Of a stretch of DNA of 40,892 nucleotides, positions 8,112-15,437 are shown in pieces (position 1 is the first letter of the stretch; each line of letters opens with the position of its first letter). The stretch lies in NCBI GenBank assembly GCA_026646335.1, contig JAPKFY010000014.1, positions 1 to 40,892 of the forward strand. The letters are read 5' to 3'. The position numbers and the translations under genes were made by a program. The DNA is from Aequorivita sp. (GTDB lineage: Bacteria > Bacteroidota > Bacteroidia > Flavobacteriales > Flavobacteriaceae). The notes beneath the pieces are model-generated. The model searched no databases. It was not told where the DNA came from and saw only the letters and a program-made list of their open reading frames with translations.

Positions 8112-9104
8112 TTAATAATTCAAATCATCCCCTTCCTCAGCCCTTGGTGGAGCTTGGCGTTTTGGCTTCTTTTTGGAGACAATCCCTCTTTCAATATTTT
8201 CTTTTTTCATTTGTTCACCAATCTGGTTGCTGGCCACGAAACTCGCTATCATATTGTTCAGCATATCACTCCCCGCTTGTGGTGAGTTAGGCAACAAGAT
8301 AAGATTGGTGTTAGTAGCTTCCCCAATGCTCTGTAAGGTATCATAATGCTGCGTTACCACAATAAGGGCTGATGCTTCCTGTGAATTGATGCCCACATTG
8401 TTAAGGACGTCCACACTTTCTTCCAGACCACGAGCAATTTCGCGACGCTGGTCTGCAATACCTTGCCCCTGCAAACGCTTGCTTTCTGCTTCTGCGCGAG
8501 CTTTGGCAACTATTTTTATACGTTCTGCTTCCGCCTCAAATTCTGCCGCTACTTTTTCGCGTTCTGCTGCATTAATCCTATTCATTGCTTCCTTAACTTG
8601 TACGTCTGGATCAATGTCTGTAACGAGCGTTTTAATAATGTCGTAACCATAAGTGCTCATGGCTTCGTTCAATTCCGATTTTACCGCTATTGCAACATCG
8701 TCTTTTCTTTCAAAAACATCATCGAGTTTCATTTTTGGGACTTCGGCGCGAACTACGTCAAAAACGTATGAAGTGACCTGGTCATGCGGGTTTTGAAGTT
8801 TATAAAAAGCATCATAAACCTTCTGCTCCAAAACCTGAAACTGTACCGAAATTTTCAATCGAACAAAAACATCATCTTTGGTTTTTGTTTCAACTATTAC
8901 ATCCAACTGTTGGATTTTCAGATTGATACGCCCTGCAATCCGGTCAACTAATGGAATTTTTAATTGTAAACCTGAATGTCTTATACTTAGGAACTTTCCG
9001 AAGCGTTCTACTACTGCAGCTGTTTGCTGTTTTACAGTAAAAAATCCAGCTAATAGAATAAAAAAACCAACAATCAGCAACGGCACAAAAATAAACCCAC
9101 CCAT
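8112..9104 (-). CDS. SPFH/band 7 (stomatin/HIR-like) membrane protein
   Basis: A 330-aa protein with one N-terminal TM helix (FIFVPLLIVGFFILLAGFFTV), then a band-7 domain (VVERFGKFLSIRHSGLQLKIPLVDRI, QQLDVIVETKTKDDVFVRLKISVQFQV, VFDVVRAEVPKMKLDDVFERKDDV) and a long charged coiled coil (AAEREKVAAEFEAEAERIKIVAKARAEAESKRLQGQGIADQRREIARGL). These proteins oligomerise into membrane microdomain scaffolds, often working with FtsH-type proteases. The C-terminal tail is basic then acidic (KKKPKRQAPPRAEEGDDLNY). It is a single gene convergent with the YtxH operon and divergent from the OMP gene. Family assignment is strong; the specific partner is unknown. Confidence 0.92.
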   Translation of the reverse strand: MGGFIFVPLLIVGFFILLAGFFTVKQQTAAVVERFGKFLSIRHSGLQLKIPLVDRIAGRINLKIQQLDVIVETKTKDDVFVRLKISVQFQVLEQKVYDAFYKLQNPHDQVTSYVFDVVRAEVPKMKLDDVFERKDDVAIAVKSELNEAMSTYGYDIIKTLVTDIDPDVQVKEAMNRINAAEREKVAAEFEAEAERIKIVAKARAEAESKRLQGQGIADQRREIARGLEESVDVLNNVGINSQEASALIVVTQHYDTLQSIGEATNTNLILLPNSPQAGSDMLNNMIASFVASNQIGEQMKKENIERGIVSKKKPKRQAPPRAEEGDDLNY

Positions 9105-9186
9105 AATTTTTAAATATTAATGATTAAACGTTGTGGAAGATACAAAAAATAAAACCTATTTTCACGCCCTCAAAAAATCCCCACCT

Positions 9187-9846
9187 ATGAATTTTAAACA
9201 ACTGATCTTTGTTTCTTTTTGTCTTTTCTTTTTTCAACAAACCTTTGCCCAGCGCAACTATGAAGGCTATAATTTCCTAGGAATTCAGGGCGGATTATCT
9301 TTTTTCGACATTCAGACAGATGATTTGGTAACCAAGCAAAAAGAGGGTTTCATCGCGGGGTTTACAACACGTGGCGGTTTCAGAAATAATTTTGATTTAA
9401 TATATGGAATTAGTTTTCAAAGTGAGTCCGTTGGTGTGGAAGGAAGTAGCCCTTTGGGATCTGACACTCAAAGTATAGGCTATACCATTCAAGGAGCACA
9501 GATCAATTTCTTGGGAAGCTATAACATTGTCATGAAGCATTTAAGCGTTGAATTCGGCCCAGTTTTCAGCATAAATGGAAAAATGAAACTTGACAGAGAC
9601 GAATACGAAGATTATGTTTTAACGGGTTATAATACACTAACCGCAAAGGATATTCAGGATATTTCCAGATTCAACGTTCGCCTTGCCGCTGGTCTTACCA
9701 CTGGATTGGAGCATTTCAGAATAAGTGCACAGTACCAATACGGCCTTACAAATATGCTGGGCGGATTGAACGGAAATGATTTGGAAAACGATGACTTTAA
9801 AGGCAATAGCTCCACCATAATTGTGTCTGGCGTGATCTACTTTTAA
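9187..9846 (+). CDS. PorT-like outer-membrane beta-barrel protein
   Basis: A product of about 219 aa starting MNFKQLIFVSFCLFFFQQTFAQ, a clear signal peptide cleaved after FAQ. The mature part alternates short beta strands with Gly/Asn turns (NFLGIQGGLSFFDIQ, AGFTTRGGFRNNFDLIYGISFQSESV, HLSVEFGPVFSINGKM, FNVRLAAGLTTGLEHFRISAQYQYGLTNML) and ends in the hydrophobic strand TIIVSGVIYF, an outer-membrane beta-signal. It fits the small Bacteroidota outer-membrane beta-barrel families. The ORF track begins at 9133, but the signal peptide fixes the start at 9187. Its stop overlaps the gltX stop on the opposite strand by 4 bp. Confidence 0.85.
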   Translation: MNFKQLIFVSFCLFFFQQTFAQRNYEGYNFLGIQGGLSFFDIQTDDLVTKQKEGFIAGFTTRGGFRNNFDLIYGISFQSESVGVEGSSPLGSDTQSIGYTIQGAQINFLGSYNIVMKHLSVEFGPVFSINGKMKLDRDEYEDYVLTGYNTLTAKDIQDISRFNVRLAAGLTTGLEHFRISAQYQYGLTNMLGGLNGNDLENDDFKGNSSTIIVSGVIYF

Positions 9847-11378
9847 CCAATAAAATCAATCGCCTTTTCAATACGGGAAATGCTTTCTTTTCTTCCTAAA
9901 ATGGATAGAATATCAAAAACTTCTGGCCCTTTCATTTCGCCAACCAAGGCCAAACGCAAAGGCATCATTACCTTTCCGAAGCCTATATTTTCTGAAGTAA
10001 TCCAGCCTTTCACTTTTTCAGAAAGATTCTCTGATGAAAAGTCTTCCGAAGTATTCAAGATTGAAATTACTTTTTGAAGCAATTCAGGTGTTTCAGGTTT
10101 GAAAGCTTTTTCCGCAGCTTTTTCATCGTAAGTTTTGGGTGCTTCAAAAAAGAAACTTCCCTGTTCCCAAAGATCGCTCACGAAGGTTGCGCGCTCTTTT
10201 AACAACGAAACTATTCGCATTACATCTGTTGAAGTTGAGATGTTTTTATCTTTCAGAAATTTTGAAAAATCTTTCGCAAGGGTTGAATCATTTACCATCT
10301 GCAGATACTGATGCTGAAACCACTTTGTTTTTTCGGGATCGAATTTTGCGCCTGCTTTATGGACGCGCTCCAATTCAAAAGCTTCAACCAATTCCTCCAA
10401 ACTAAAAATTTCCTGTTCCGTTCCTGGGTTCCAACCTAAAAAGGCAAGCATATTTACAACGGCTTCGGGTAGATAACCATCTTCGCGATAGCCTGAAAAT
10501 AGATCTCCTTCAGCAGTTTTCCATTGAAGCGGAAATACGGGAAAACCCATTTTATCACCATCGCGTTTGCTGAGCTTTCCGTTGCCCGTGGGTTTCAAAA
10601 TCAACGGTAAATGCGCGAATTGCGGGGCATTCCAGCCAAAAGCGCGATACAACAAAACGTGCAGCGCCAAAGACGGCAACCATTCTTCGCCACGAATAAC
10701 GTGGGTTATTTTCATTAAATGATCATCCACAATATTTGCCAAATGATAGGTTGGCATCCCATCACTTTTAAAGAGAACTTTGTCATCAAGAACACTGGTT
10801 TCCACCTGCATTCCGCCACGGATAATATCGTTTAAATAAAGCGTTTCATCTTCGGGCGATTTAAAACGGATTACGTATTCTTCACCATTCTTGATTTTTT
10901 GCTGTGTTTCTTCCGCGGAAAAAACCAAGGAATTTTTCAGCTTTAAGCGATTGTGCCAATTGTATATAAAAGTTTTTCCTTTTTCTTCGTGGTCTTTTCG
11001 GTGGGCGTCAAGTTCTTCGGAAGTATCAAAAGCGAAATATGCATTTCCGGATTCAATCAACGCATCAGCATACTGTCTATAAAGGTCTTTCCGTTCGCTT
11101 TGGCGGTATGGACCGCAATCGCCTTCTTTCGAGCCTGTACTGAGCGCAGTCGAAGTAGGACCTTCGTCGTAAGGAATATTTAACCAATTCAAAGCTTCAA
11201 TAATATATGCCTCGGCACCTTCCACATAACGGTTTTGGTCGGTATCTTCAATGCGTAATAGAAAATCACCACCGTGTTTTTTTGCGAATAAATAATTGAA
11301 CAAAGCGGTGCGAACACCACCAATATGAAGTGGCCCTGTTGGACTTGGGGCAAAACGCACCCGAACTTTTTGAGACAT
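9843..11378 (-). CDS. gltX: Glutamyl-tRNA synthetase with an in-frame repeat-like insertion
   Basis: About 511 aa from MSQKVRVRFAPSPTGPLHIGGVRTALFNYLFA, which contains the HIGH motif. The KMSKS equivalent is KLSKRDGDKMGFPVFPL. Other GluRS marks are LLRIEDTDQNRYV, VIRGEEWLPSLALHVLLY and the C-terminal anticodon-binding helices. The enzyme charges tRNA-Glu. The ORF track starts at 11414, but family homology begins at 11378 and a -7 element lies at 11404-11411. Odd feature: between DEGP and GPYRQSERK, where relatives usually have only a few residues, it reads TSTALSTGSKEGDC, encoded in part by a repeat-like GC-richer sequence (11133-11157). The frame and motifs are intact, so it is likely functional. 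Confidence 0.96.
   Translation of the reverse strand: MSQKVRVRFAPSPTGPLHIGGVRTALFNYLFAKKHGGDFLLRIEDTDQNRYVEGAEAYIIEALNWLNIPYDEGPTSTALSTGSKEGDCGPYRQSERKDLYRQYADALIESGNAYFAFDTSEELDAHRKDHEEKGKTFIYNWHNRLKLKNSLVFSAEETQQKIKNGEEYVIRFKSPEDETLYLNDIIRGGMQVETSVLDDKVLFKSDGMPTYHLANIVDDHLMKITHVIRGEEWLPSLALHVLLYRAFGWNAPQFAHLPLILKPTGNGKLSKRDGDKMGFPVFPLQWKTAEGDLFSGYREDGYLPEAVVNMLAFLGWNPGTEQEIFSLEELVEAFELERVHKAGAKFDPEKTKWFQHQYLQMVNDSTLAKDFSKFLKDKNISTSTDVMRIVSLLKERATFVSDLWEQGSFFFEAPKTYDEKAAEKAFKPETPELLQKVISILNTSEDFSSENLSEKVKGWITSENIGFGKVMMPLRLALVGEMKGPEVFDILSILGRKESISRIEKAIDFIG
11133..11157. repeat. Short repeat-like element inside gltX
   Basis: GCCTGTACTGAGCGCAGTCGAAGTA has an internal ACTG/CAGT dyad. It resembles the short TTCGACT(G/C)CGCTCAGT-type interspersed repeats I recall from flavobacterial genomes. 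Diverged relatives in this window are at 5008-5032 (TGAGCACAGCCGAA core) and, weakly, 18307-18321 (CTGAGGAAAGCCGA). The gltX copy is translated in frame. Confidence 0.55.
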
Positions 11379-11403
11379 AATCTGCATTCTTTTTATGAAG
11401 GAG

Positions 11404-11411
11404 CAAAGGTA
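11404..11411 (-). promoter_or_regulatory. Putative -7 element for gltX (TACCTTTG)
   Basis: The minus strand reads TACCTTTG, 25 bp upstream of the gltX ATG at 11378. It lies inside the ORF-track extension, supporting the shorter gltX start. The divergent gap to 11541 holds no other clear signal. Confidence 0.5.
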
Positions 11412-11540
11412 CAATTCTGTAACGGCATTTTAAAGTTATTGCATAATGTGGTTTTTTCTTTTTTTGGAGCAATATTTGCGGCGTGCTCACCACAAAATAT
11501 TATTGTATTTTAGAAGTTTGCTACAAAGAGAAATTGAATT

Positions 11541-14500
11541 ATGAGCACTTTCAACATCATCCAGCAAAAACTGGAGGAGTTTATCAAGAAATACTACACC
11601 AATGAGCTTATAAAAGGAGCTATCCTTTTTTTCGCCATGGGATTGCTTTATTTGTTGATAACGCTACTTATTGAATATTTTCTTTGGCTCAACCCAATTG
11701 GCAGACGAATTCTTTTTTGGGCCTTCATTTTTGTTGAATTGGCTTTGTTTGTTCGGTTTATCGCCTTTCCGCTCGCGAAACTTTTCAAACTTCAAAAAGG
11801 AATTGATTACGAAGAAGCTTCAAAAATTATAGGGAACCATTTTCCGCAGGTAAGTGATAAACTACTTAACGTAATTCAGCTTAACCAAAATCAGAGAGAG
11901 AGTGAATTGCTTGCCGCGAGCATTGACCAAAAAGCTACGGAGTTGCAACCTGTTCCCTTCAAAAGTGCCGTAAATTTTAAAAAGAATGCCAAATATTTAA
12001 AATACGCGGCTATTCCTGTTTTAGTGTTTTTGCTATTTAGTGTTTTAGGTGGAATGGATATTTTTTCCAGTAGTTACAAACGTGTGGTCCATTACGATAC
12101 TGCTTTTGAACCGCCCGCACCCTTTGCTTTTATTGTGATGAACGACGATTTGAACGCAATTGAAAACAAACCCTTCAACTTAAAAATACGCACCGAGGGC
12201 ACTGCAATTCCCGAGAATGCCAGTATCAATTATAACGGTGAAACCTATTATATGCAGCAGACTGCGCCCGGTTTCTTTGAATATGCTTTTCAACAACCTG
12301 TGGAATCTATCAACTTCAGCTTAAAAGCCAATAAAGTTACTTCCCGTGAATATACATTGGATGTTGTAAAAACTCCTTCATTGCTCAATTTCGAAATGGT
12401 TTTGGACTATCCTTCCTATACGGGAAAGCGGGATGAAGCCTTGAAAAGTACTGGAAACGCAACTATCCCTGAAGGAACTCGCGTTAAGTGGAACGTGGCA
12501 ACAAAAAACACGAAAGCAGTTACTTTAAAAACTGCGGATACTACATTTTCATTTGCTGCAAAAGGAGAAAACTTCAATTTTGAAAGAGGAATTTACAACA
12601 AGCTGGATTATGCAATCACTACTTCCAACGAAAAACTGAAGGATTATGAAAACCTTGCATTTACCTTGAATGTTGTGAAGGATCAATTCCCCGAAATTAA
12701 CGTGCAGTCAAAACAGGATACAACAAACACACAAAGAGTTTTCTTTTTGGGACAGATATCGGATGATTATGGGCTTACTAAACTCAGACTGGTCTACTTT
12801 CCTGAAGGAGATGAAAAGAAAGCTAAAAGTGAAGCTTTGCCGCTTAACAAAACCAATTTCGACCAATTCACCTTTACTTTCCCTGGAAATCTTTCTTTGG
12901 AGGAAGGCGTTTCCTATGAATACTATTTTGAAGTTTTTGACAATGATGCCATTCACAACTTTAAATCCTCAAAATCGGGGATATATTCTTTCAGAAAATT
13001 GACAAAGAGCGAACTAGAGGATGAGCAGCTTCAAAACCAGCAAAACGCAATAAAAGGGCTGGACAAGTCTTTGGAAGAATTAAAGGACCGAAAGCAAACG
13101 CTGGAAGAACTTTCGCGTACACAAAAAGAAAAGAACGAACTTAACTACAACGACAAGAAGAAACTTGAAAACTTCATCCAGCGGCAACAAAAGCAGGAGG
13201 AAATGATGAAGAATTTTTCAAAGGAAATGAAGGAGGAGCTTGAAAATTTCCAACCGGAAAACAAGGAGAAAGATCCTTTTAAAGAAGATCTTCAAAAACG
13301 GTTGGAAGAGAATGAAGAGCAGCTTAAAAAGAATGAAAAATTGTTGGATGAACTTGAGAAATTGCAGGACAAAATCCAAAAAGAGGAACTGACAGACAAA
13401 CTTGAAAAGCTTTCCAAACAGAACAAAAACCAAGAAAAAAACTTGGAACAATTATTAGAGTTGACCAAAAGATATTACGTAGAAAAGAAAGCAGAAAAAC
13501 TCGCTGAGGAGCTTTATGAATTGGGAGAGGAGCAGGAAAAACTTGCTGACAAGCCTGAAGAGGAAAACACAAAAGAAGCCCAAGAGGAACTAAACGAAAA
13601 GTTTGAAGATCACAAAAAGCAGATGGACGAGCTGCAAAAGGAAAACGAAAGTTTAAAAAAACCAATGGATATCCCTGAAGATAAACCAACGGAGCAGCAG
13701 ATAGATGAAGAACAGCAGAAGGCCACTGATAAACTAGAAGAACAAAAGCCGAGTGAAGCTGGAAAAAATCAGAAAAAGGCAGGCCAAAAAATGAAACAGA
13801 TGAGCAAAGGCATGCAAATGCAGATGCAGTCTGGACAGATGGAAACCATAGAGGAAGATGTTAAAATGCTACGTCAGATTGTGGATAATTTGGTTGTTTT
13901 TTCTTTTCAGCAAGAAGAATTAATGGAGACTTTCAAAAAGATTGAATATGGCAATCCAATTTTTGGAAAGAAATTAAATATCCAAAATGACCTCAAAACG
14001 AATTTTGAACATATAGATGACAGTATTTTTGCACTATCACTCCGTCAGCCTATGATTGGGTCACAAATAAACACTTCCCTAACTGAAATTCAATTTAATA
14101 TCGATAAATCACTGGAGCGTTTGGCTCAAAATGAAACCAGGCAAGGCATTGGAAATCAGCAATATACAATTACAGGAGCAAATGATTTAGCAGTTATGCT
14201 GAGTGATGTTTTGAGCAATATGCAAATGCAGATGTCAATGGGTTCTGGCGCTGGAAAGGGAAAGCCTATGCCAGGTTCCGGATTTCAATTGCCAGATATT
14301 ATAGAGAAACAGGAAAGTCTTAGCGAAAAAATGAAAGAGGGAATGAAGAAAGGCAAAAAAGGGAAAAAAGGCGAAGGTGAAGGAAAGGGCGAAGGCGAAG
14401 GCGATGGAAGTGGCGATGGTAATGGGCAAAATGGGGAAAACGGAAGGGACGGACAGAAAGGAAATGAAAAGGAGGGTGAAAAGGGGCAAGGTGACAGCGA

Positions 14501-14915
14501 GGAAATGAATGGCGAAATTTACGAAATATACAAACAACAACAAGATTTGCGCAATCAACTTCAGGATAGATTGAGCAAAGAAGGCTTAAAAGGAAATGGT
14601 GGAGATTTATTGAAAAAAATGGAAGGCATAGAACAGCAATTACTGGATAAAGGGTTTAATCAAAATACGCTTCAACAAATGCTCAACCTTAAATACGAAT
14701 TATTGAAACTTGACAAAGCCGATCTTGAACAAGGACAAGAAAGCAGAAGGGAATCACAGACTAATAAAAAGGATTTTAAAAATAGCACCCAACTTTCCCC
14801 GGAGGATGTAAAAAAATACTTTAACACAACTGAAATTTTAAACCGCGAGGCCTTACCTTTGCGCCAGGATTATAAAAACAAAGTTCAGGAATATTTTAAA
14901 GAGAACAATGATTGA
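11541..14915 (+). CDS. DUF4175-type giant membrane protein
   Basis: An 1124-aa protein. The N-terminus has two TM helices (about residues 25-48 and 53-80: AILFFAMGLLYLLITLLIEYFLWL, ILFWAFIFVELALFVRFIAFPL) and a third near 152-170 (YAAIPVLVFLLFSVLGGM). A beta-rich periplasmic-type region follows (about 180-490, with repeated Ig-like strands). Next is a long, highly charged coiled coil rich in K, E and Q (about 490-760), a Met/Gln-rich stretch (KGMQMQMQSGQMETIEED), and a Gly/Glu/Lys low-complexity run (GEGEGKGEGEGDGSGDGNG) before a final helical part. This architecture and length match the DUF4175 family conserved in Bacteroidota. Function is unknown; an envelope structural role is an inference. 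It overlaps ybeY by 8 bp. Confidence 0.85.
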   Translation: MSTFNIIQQKLEEFIKKYYTNELIKGAILFFAMGLLYLLITLLIEYFLWLNPIGRRILFWAFIFVELALFVRFIAFPLAKLFKLQKGIDYEEASKIIGNHFPQVSDKLLNVIQLNQNQRESELLAASIDQKATELQPVPFKSAVNFKKNAKYLKYAAIPVLVFLLFSVLGGMDIFSSSYKRVVHYDTAFEPPAPFAFIVMNDDLNAIENKPFNLKIRTEGTAIPENASINYNGETYYMQQTAPGFFEYAFQQPVESINFSLKANKVTSREYTLDVVKTPSLLNFEMVLDYPSYTGKRDEALKSTGNATIPEGTRVKWNVATKNTKAVTLKTADTTFSFAAKGENFNFERGIYNKLDYAITTSNEKLKDYENLAFTLNVVKDQFPEINVQSKQDTTNTQRVFFLGQISDDYGLTKLRLVYFPEGDEKKAKSEALPLNKTNFDQFTFTFPGNLSLEEGVSYEYYFEVFDNDAIHNFKSSKSGIYSFRKLTKSELEDEQLQNQQNAIKGLDKSLEELKDRKQTLEELSRTQKEKNELNYNDKKKLENFIQRQQKQEEMMKNFSKEMKEELENFQPENKEKDPFKEDLQKRLEENEEQLKKNEKLLDELEKLQDKIQKEELTDKLEKLSKQNKNQEKNLEQLLELTKRYYVEKKAEKLAEELYELGEEQEKLADKPEEENTKEAQEELNEKFEDHKKQMDELQKENESLKKPMDIPEDKPTEQQIDEEQQKATDKLEEQKPSEAGKNQKKAGQKMKQMSKGMQMQMQSGQMETIEEDVKMLRQIVDNLVVFSFQQEELMETFKKIEYGNPIFGKKLNIQNDLKTNFEHIDDSIFALSLRQPMIGSQINTSLTEIQFNIDKSLERLAQNETRQGIGNQQYTITGANDLAVMLSDVLSNMQMQMSMGSGAGKGKPMPGSGFQLPDIIEKQESLSEKMKEGMKKGKKGKKGEGEGKGEGEGDGSGDGNGQNGENGRDGQKGNEKEGEKGQGDSEEMNGEIYEIYKQQQDLRNQLQDRLSKEGLKGNGGDLLKKMEGIEQQLLDKGFNQNTLQQMLNLKYELLKLDKADLEQGQESRRESQTNKKDFKNSTQLSPEDVKKYFNTTEILNREALPLRQDYKNKVQEYFKENND

Positions 14916-15324
14916 GTTTAATTTTGAGACAGATTTTGAATTAAATAATGAAATAGCACTTAAAAAATGGATTTCAGAAATTATATTTTCTGAAGGATAT
15001 GAATTTGGCGAAATACTCTATGTTTTTTGTGATGATGAATATTTGCACAAATTGAACATTGAATATTTGAACCACGATACATTGACGGATATTATCAGTT
15101 TTGATTACAAAGTAGGAAAGCAAATTAATGGCGAAATTTATATTTCCGTTGAACGTGTTGCAGAGAACGCAAATGATTTCAAAACAAATTTTCAAGATGA
15201 ATTGCACCGGGTAATGATTCATGGCATTCTTCACTTTTGCGGATATAAGGATAAAAGTGAGTCTGAGGAAAGTTCTATGCGCGCAAAGGAAGATGAATCC
15301 CTTGAAAAGCTATCCGCTACTTAA
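14908..15324 (+). CDS. ybeY: Endoribonuclease YbeY (rRNA maturation factor)
   Basis: A 138-aa protein with the YbeY core: LNIEYLNHDTLTDIISFDY, GEIYISVERVAENANDF and the metal-binding helix HRVMIHGILHFCGYKDKSE. YbeY is a metal-dependent RNase used in 16S rRNA 3'-end maturation and ribosome quality control. The usual HGxLHLxGxDH motif here reads HGILHFCGYKD, so the third histidine is not at its standard place; this may be a lineage feature. It starts inside the DUF4175 gene (8-bp overlap), so it is translationally coupled. A -7 element and parS site separate it from mnmG. Confidence 0.93.
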   Translation: MIEFNFETDFELNNEIALKKWISEIIFSEGYEFGEILYVFCDDEYLHKLNIEYLNHDTLTDIISFDYKVGKQINGEIYISVERVAENANDFKTNFQDELHRVMIHGILHFCGYKDKSESEESSMRAKEDESLEKLSAT

Positions 15325-15372
15325 AATCTATTAATTCAACAACTTAATTACTTTAAAATTAGTTATTTATTG

Positions 15373-15380
15373 TAATTTTG
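15373..15380 (+). promoter_or_regulatory. Putative -7 element for mnmG (TAATTTTG)
   Basis: TAATTTTG matches TAnnTTTG, 57 bp upstream of the chosen mnmG ATG at 15438. It implies a leader that contains the parS palindrome at 15409-15424. Confidence 0.5.
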
Positions 15381-15408
15381 CACCCCTAAAGAAATTAAAA
15401 ACAACAAA

Positions 15409-15424
15409 TGTTCCACGTGGAACA
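15409..15424. promoter_or_regulatory. parS centromere-like site (TGTTCCACGTGGAACA)
   Basis: A perfect 16-bp palindrome TGTTCCACGTGGAACA, which matches the conserved bacterial chromosomal parS core (TGTTNCACGTGNAACA) bound by ParB. It lies between ybeY and mnmG. The ORF-track start of mnmG (ATG 15408) overlaps it, which argues for the downstream ATG at 15438. Confidence 0.88.
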
Positions 15425-15437
15425 ATTAATATTATAT

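Noticed and set aside
11415-11540. Regulatory RNA or riboswitch in the gltX-DUF4175 divergent gap
   Set aside because: Only a -7 element for gltX is convincing. The rest is AT-rich without a recognisable structured motif.
13218-14558. Minus-strand ORFs opposite the DUF4175 gene (13218..13451, 13324..13689, 14235..14558)
   Set aside because: Phe/Leu-rich antisense products of a Lys/Glu-rich coiled-coil gene. They are composition artefacts.
15408-15437. mnmG start at ATG 15408
   Set aside because: The added codons are the parS palindrome, and the family N-terminus begins at 15438.
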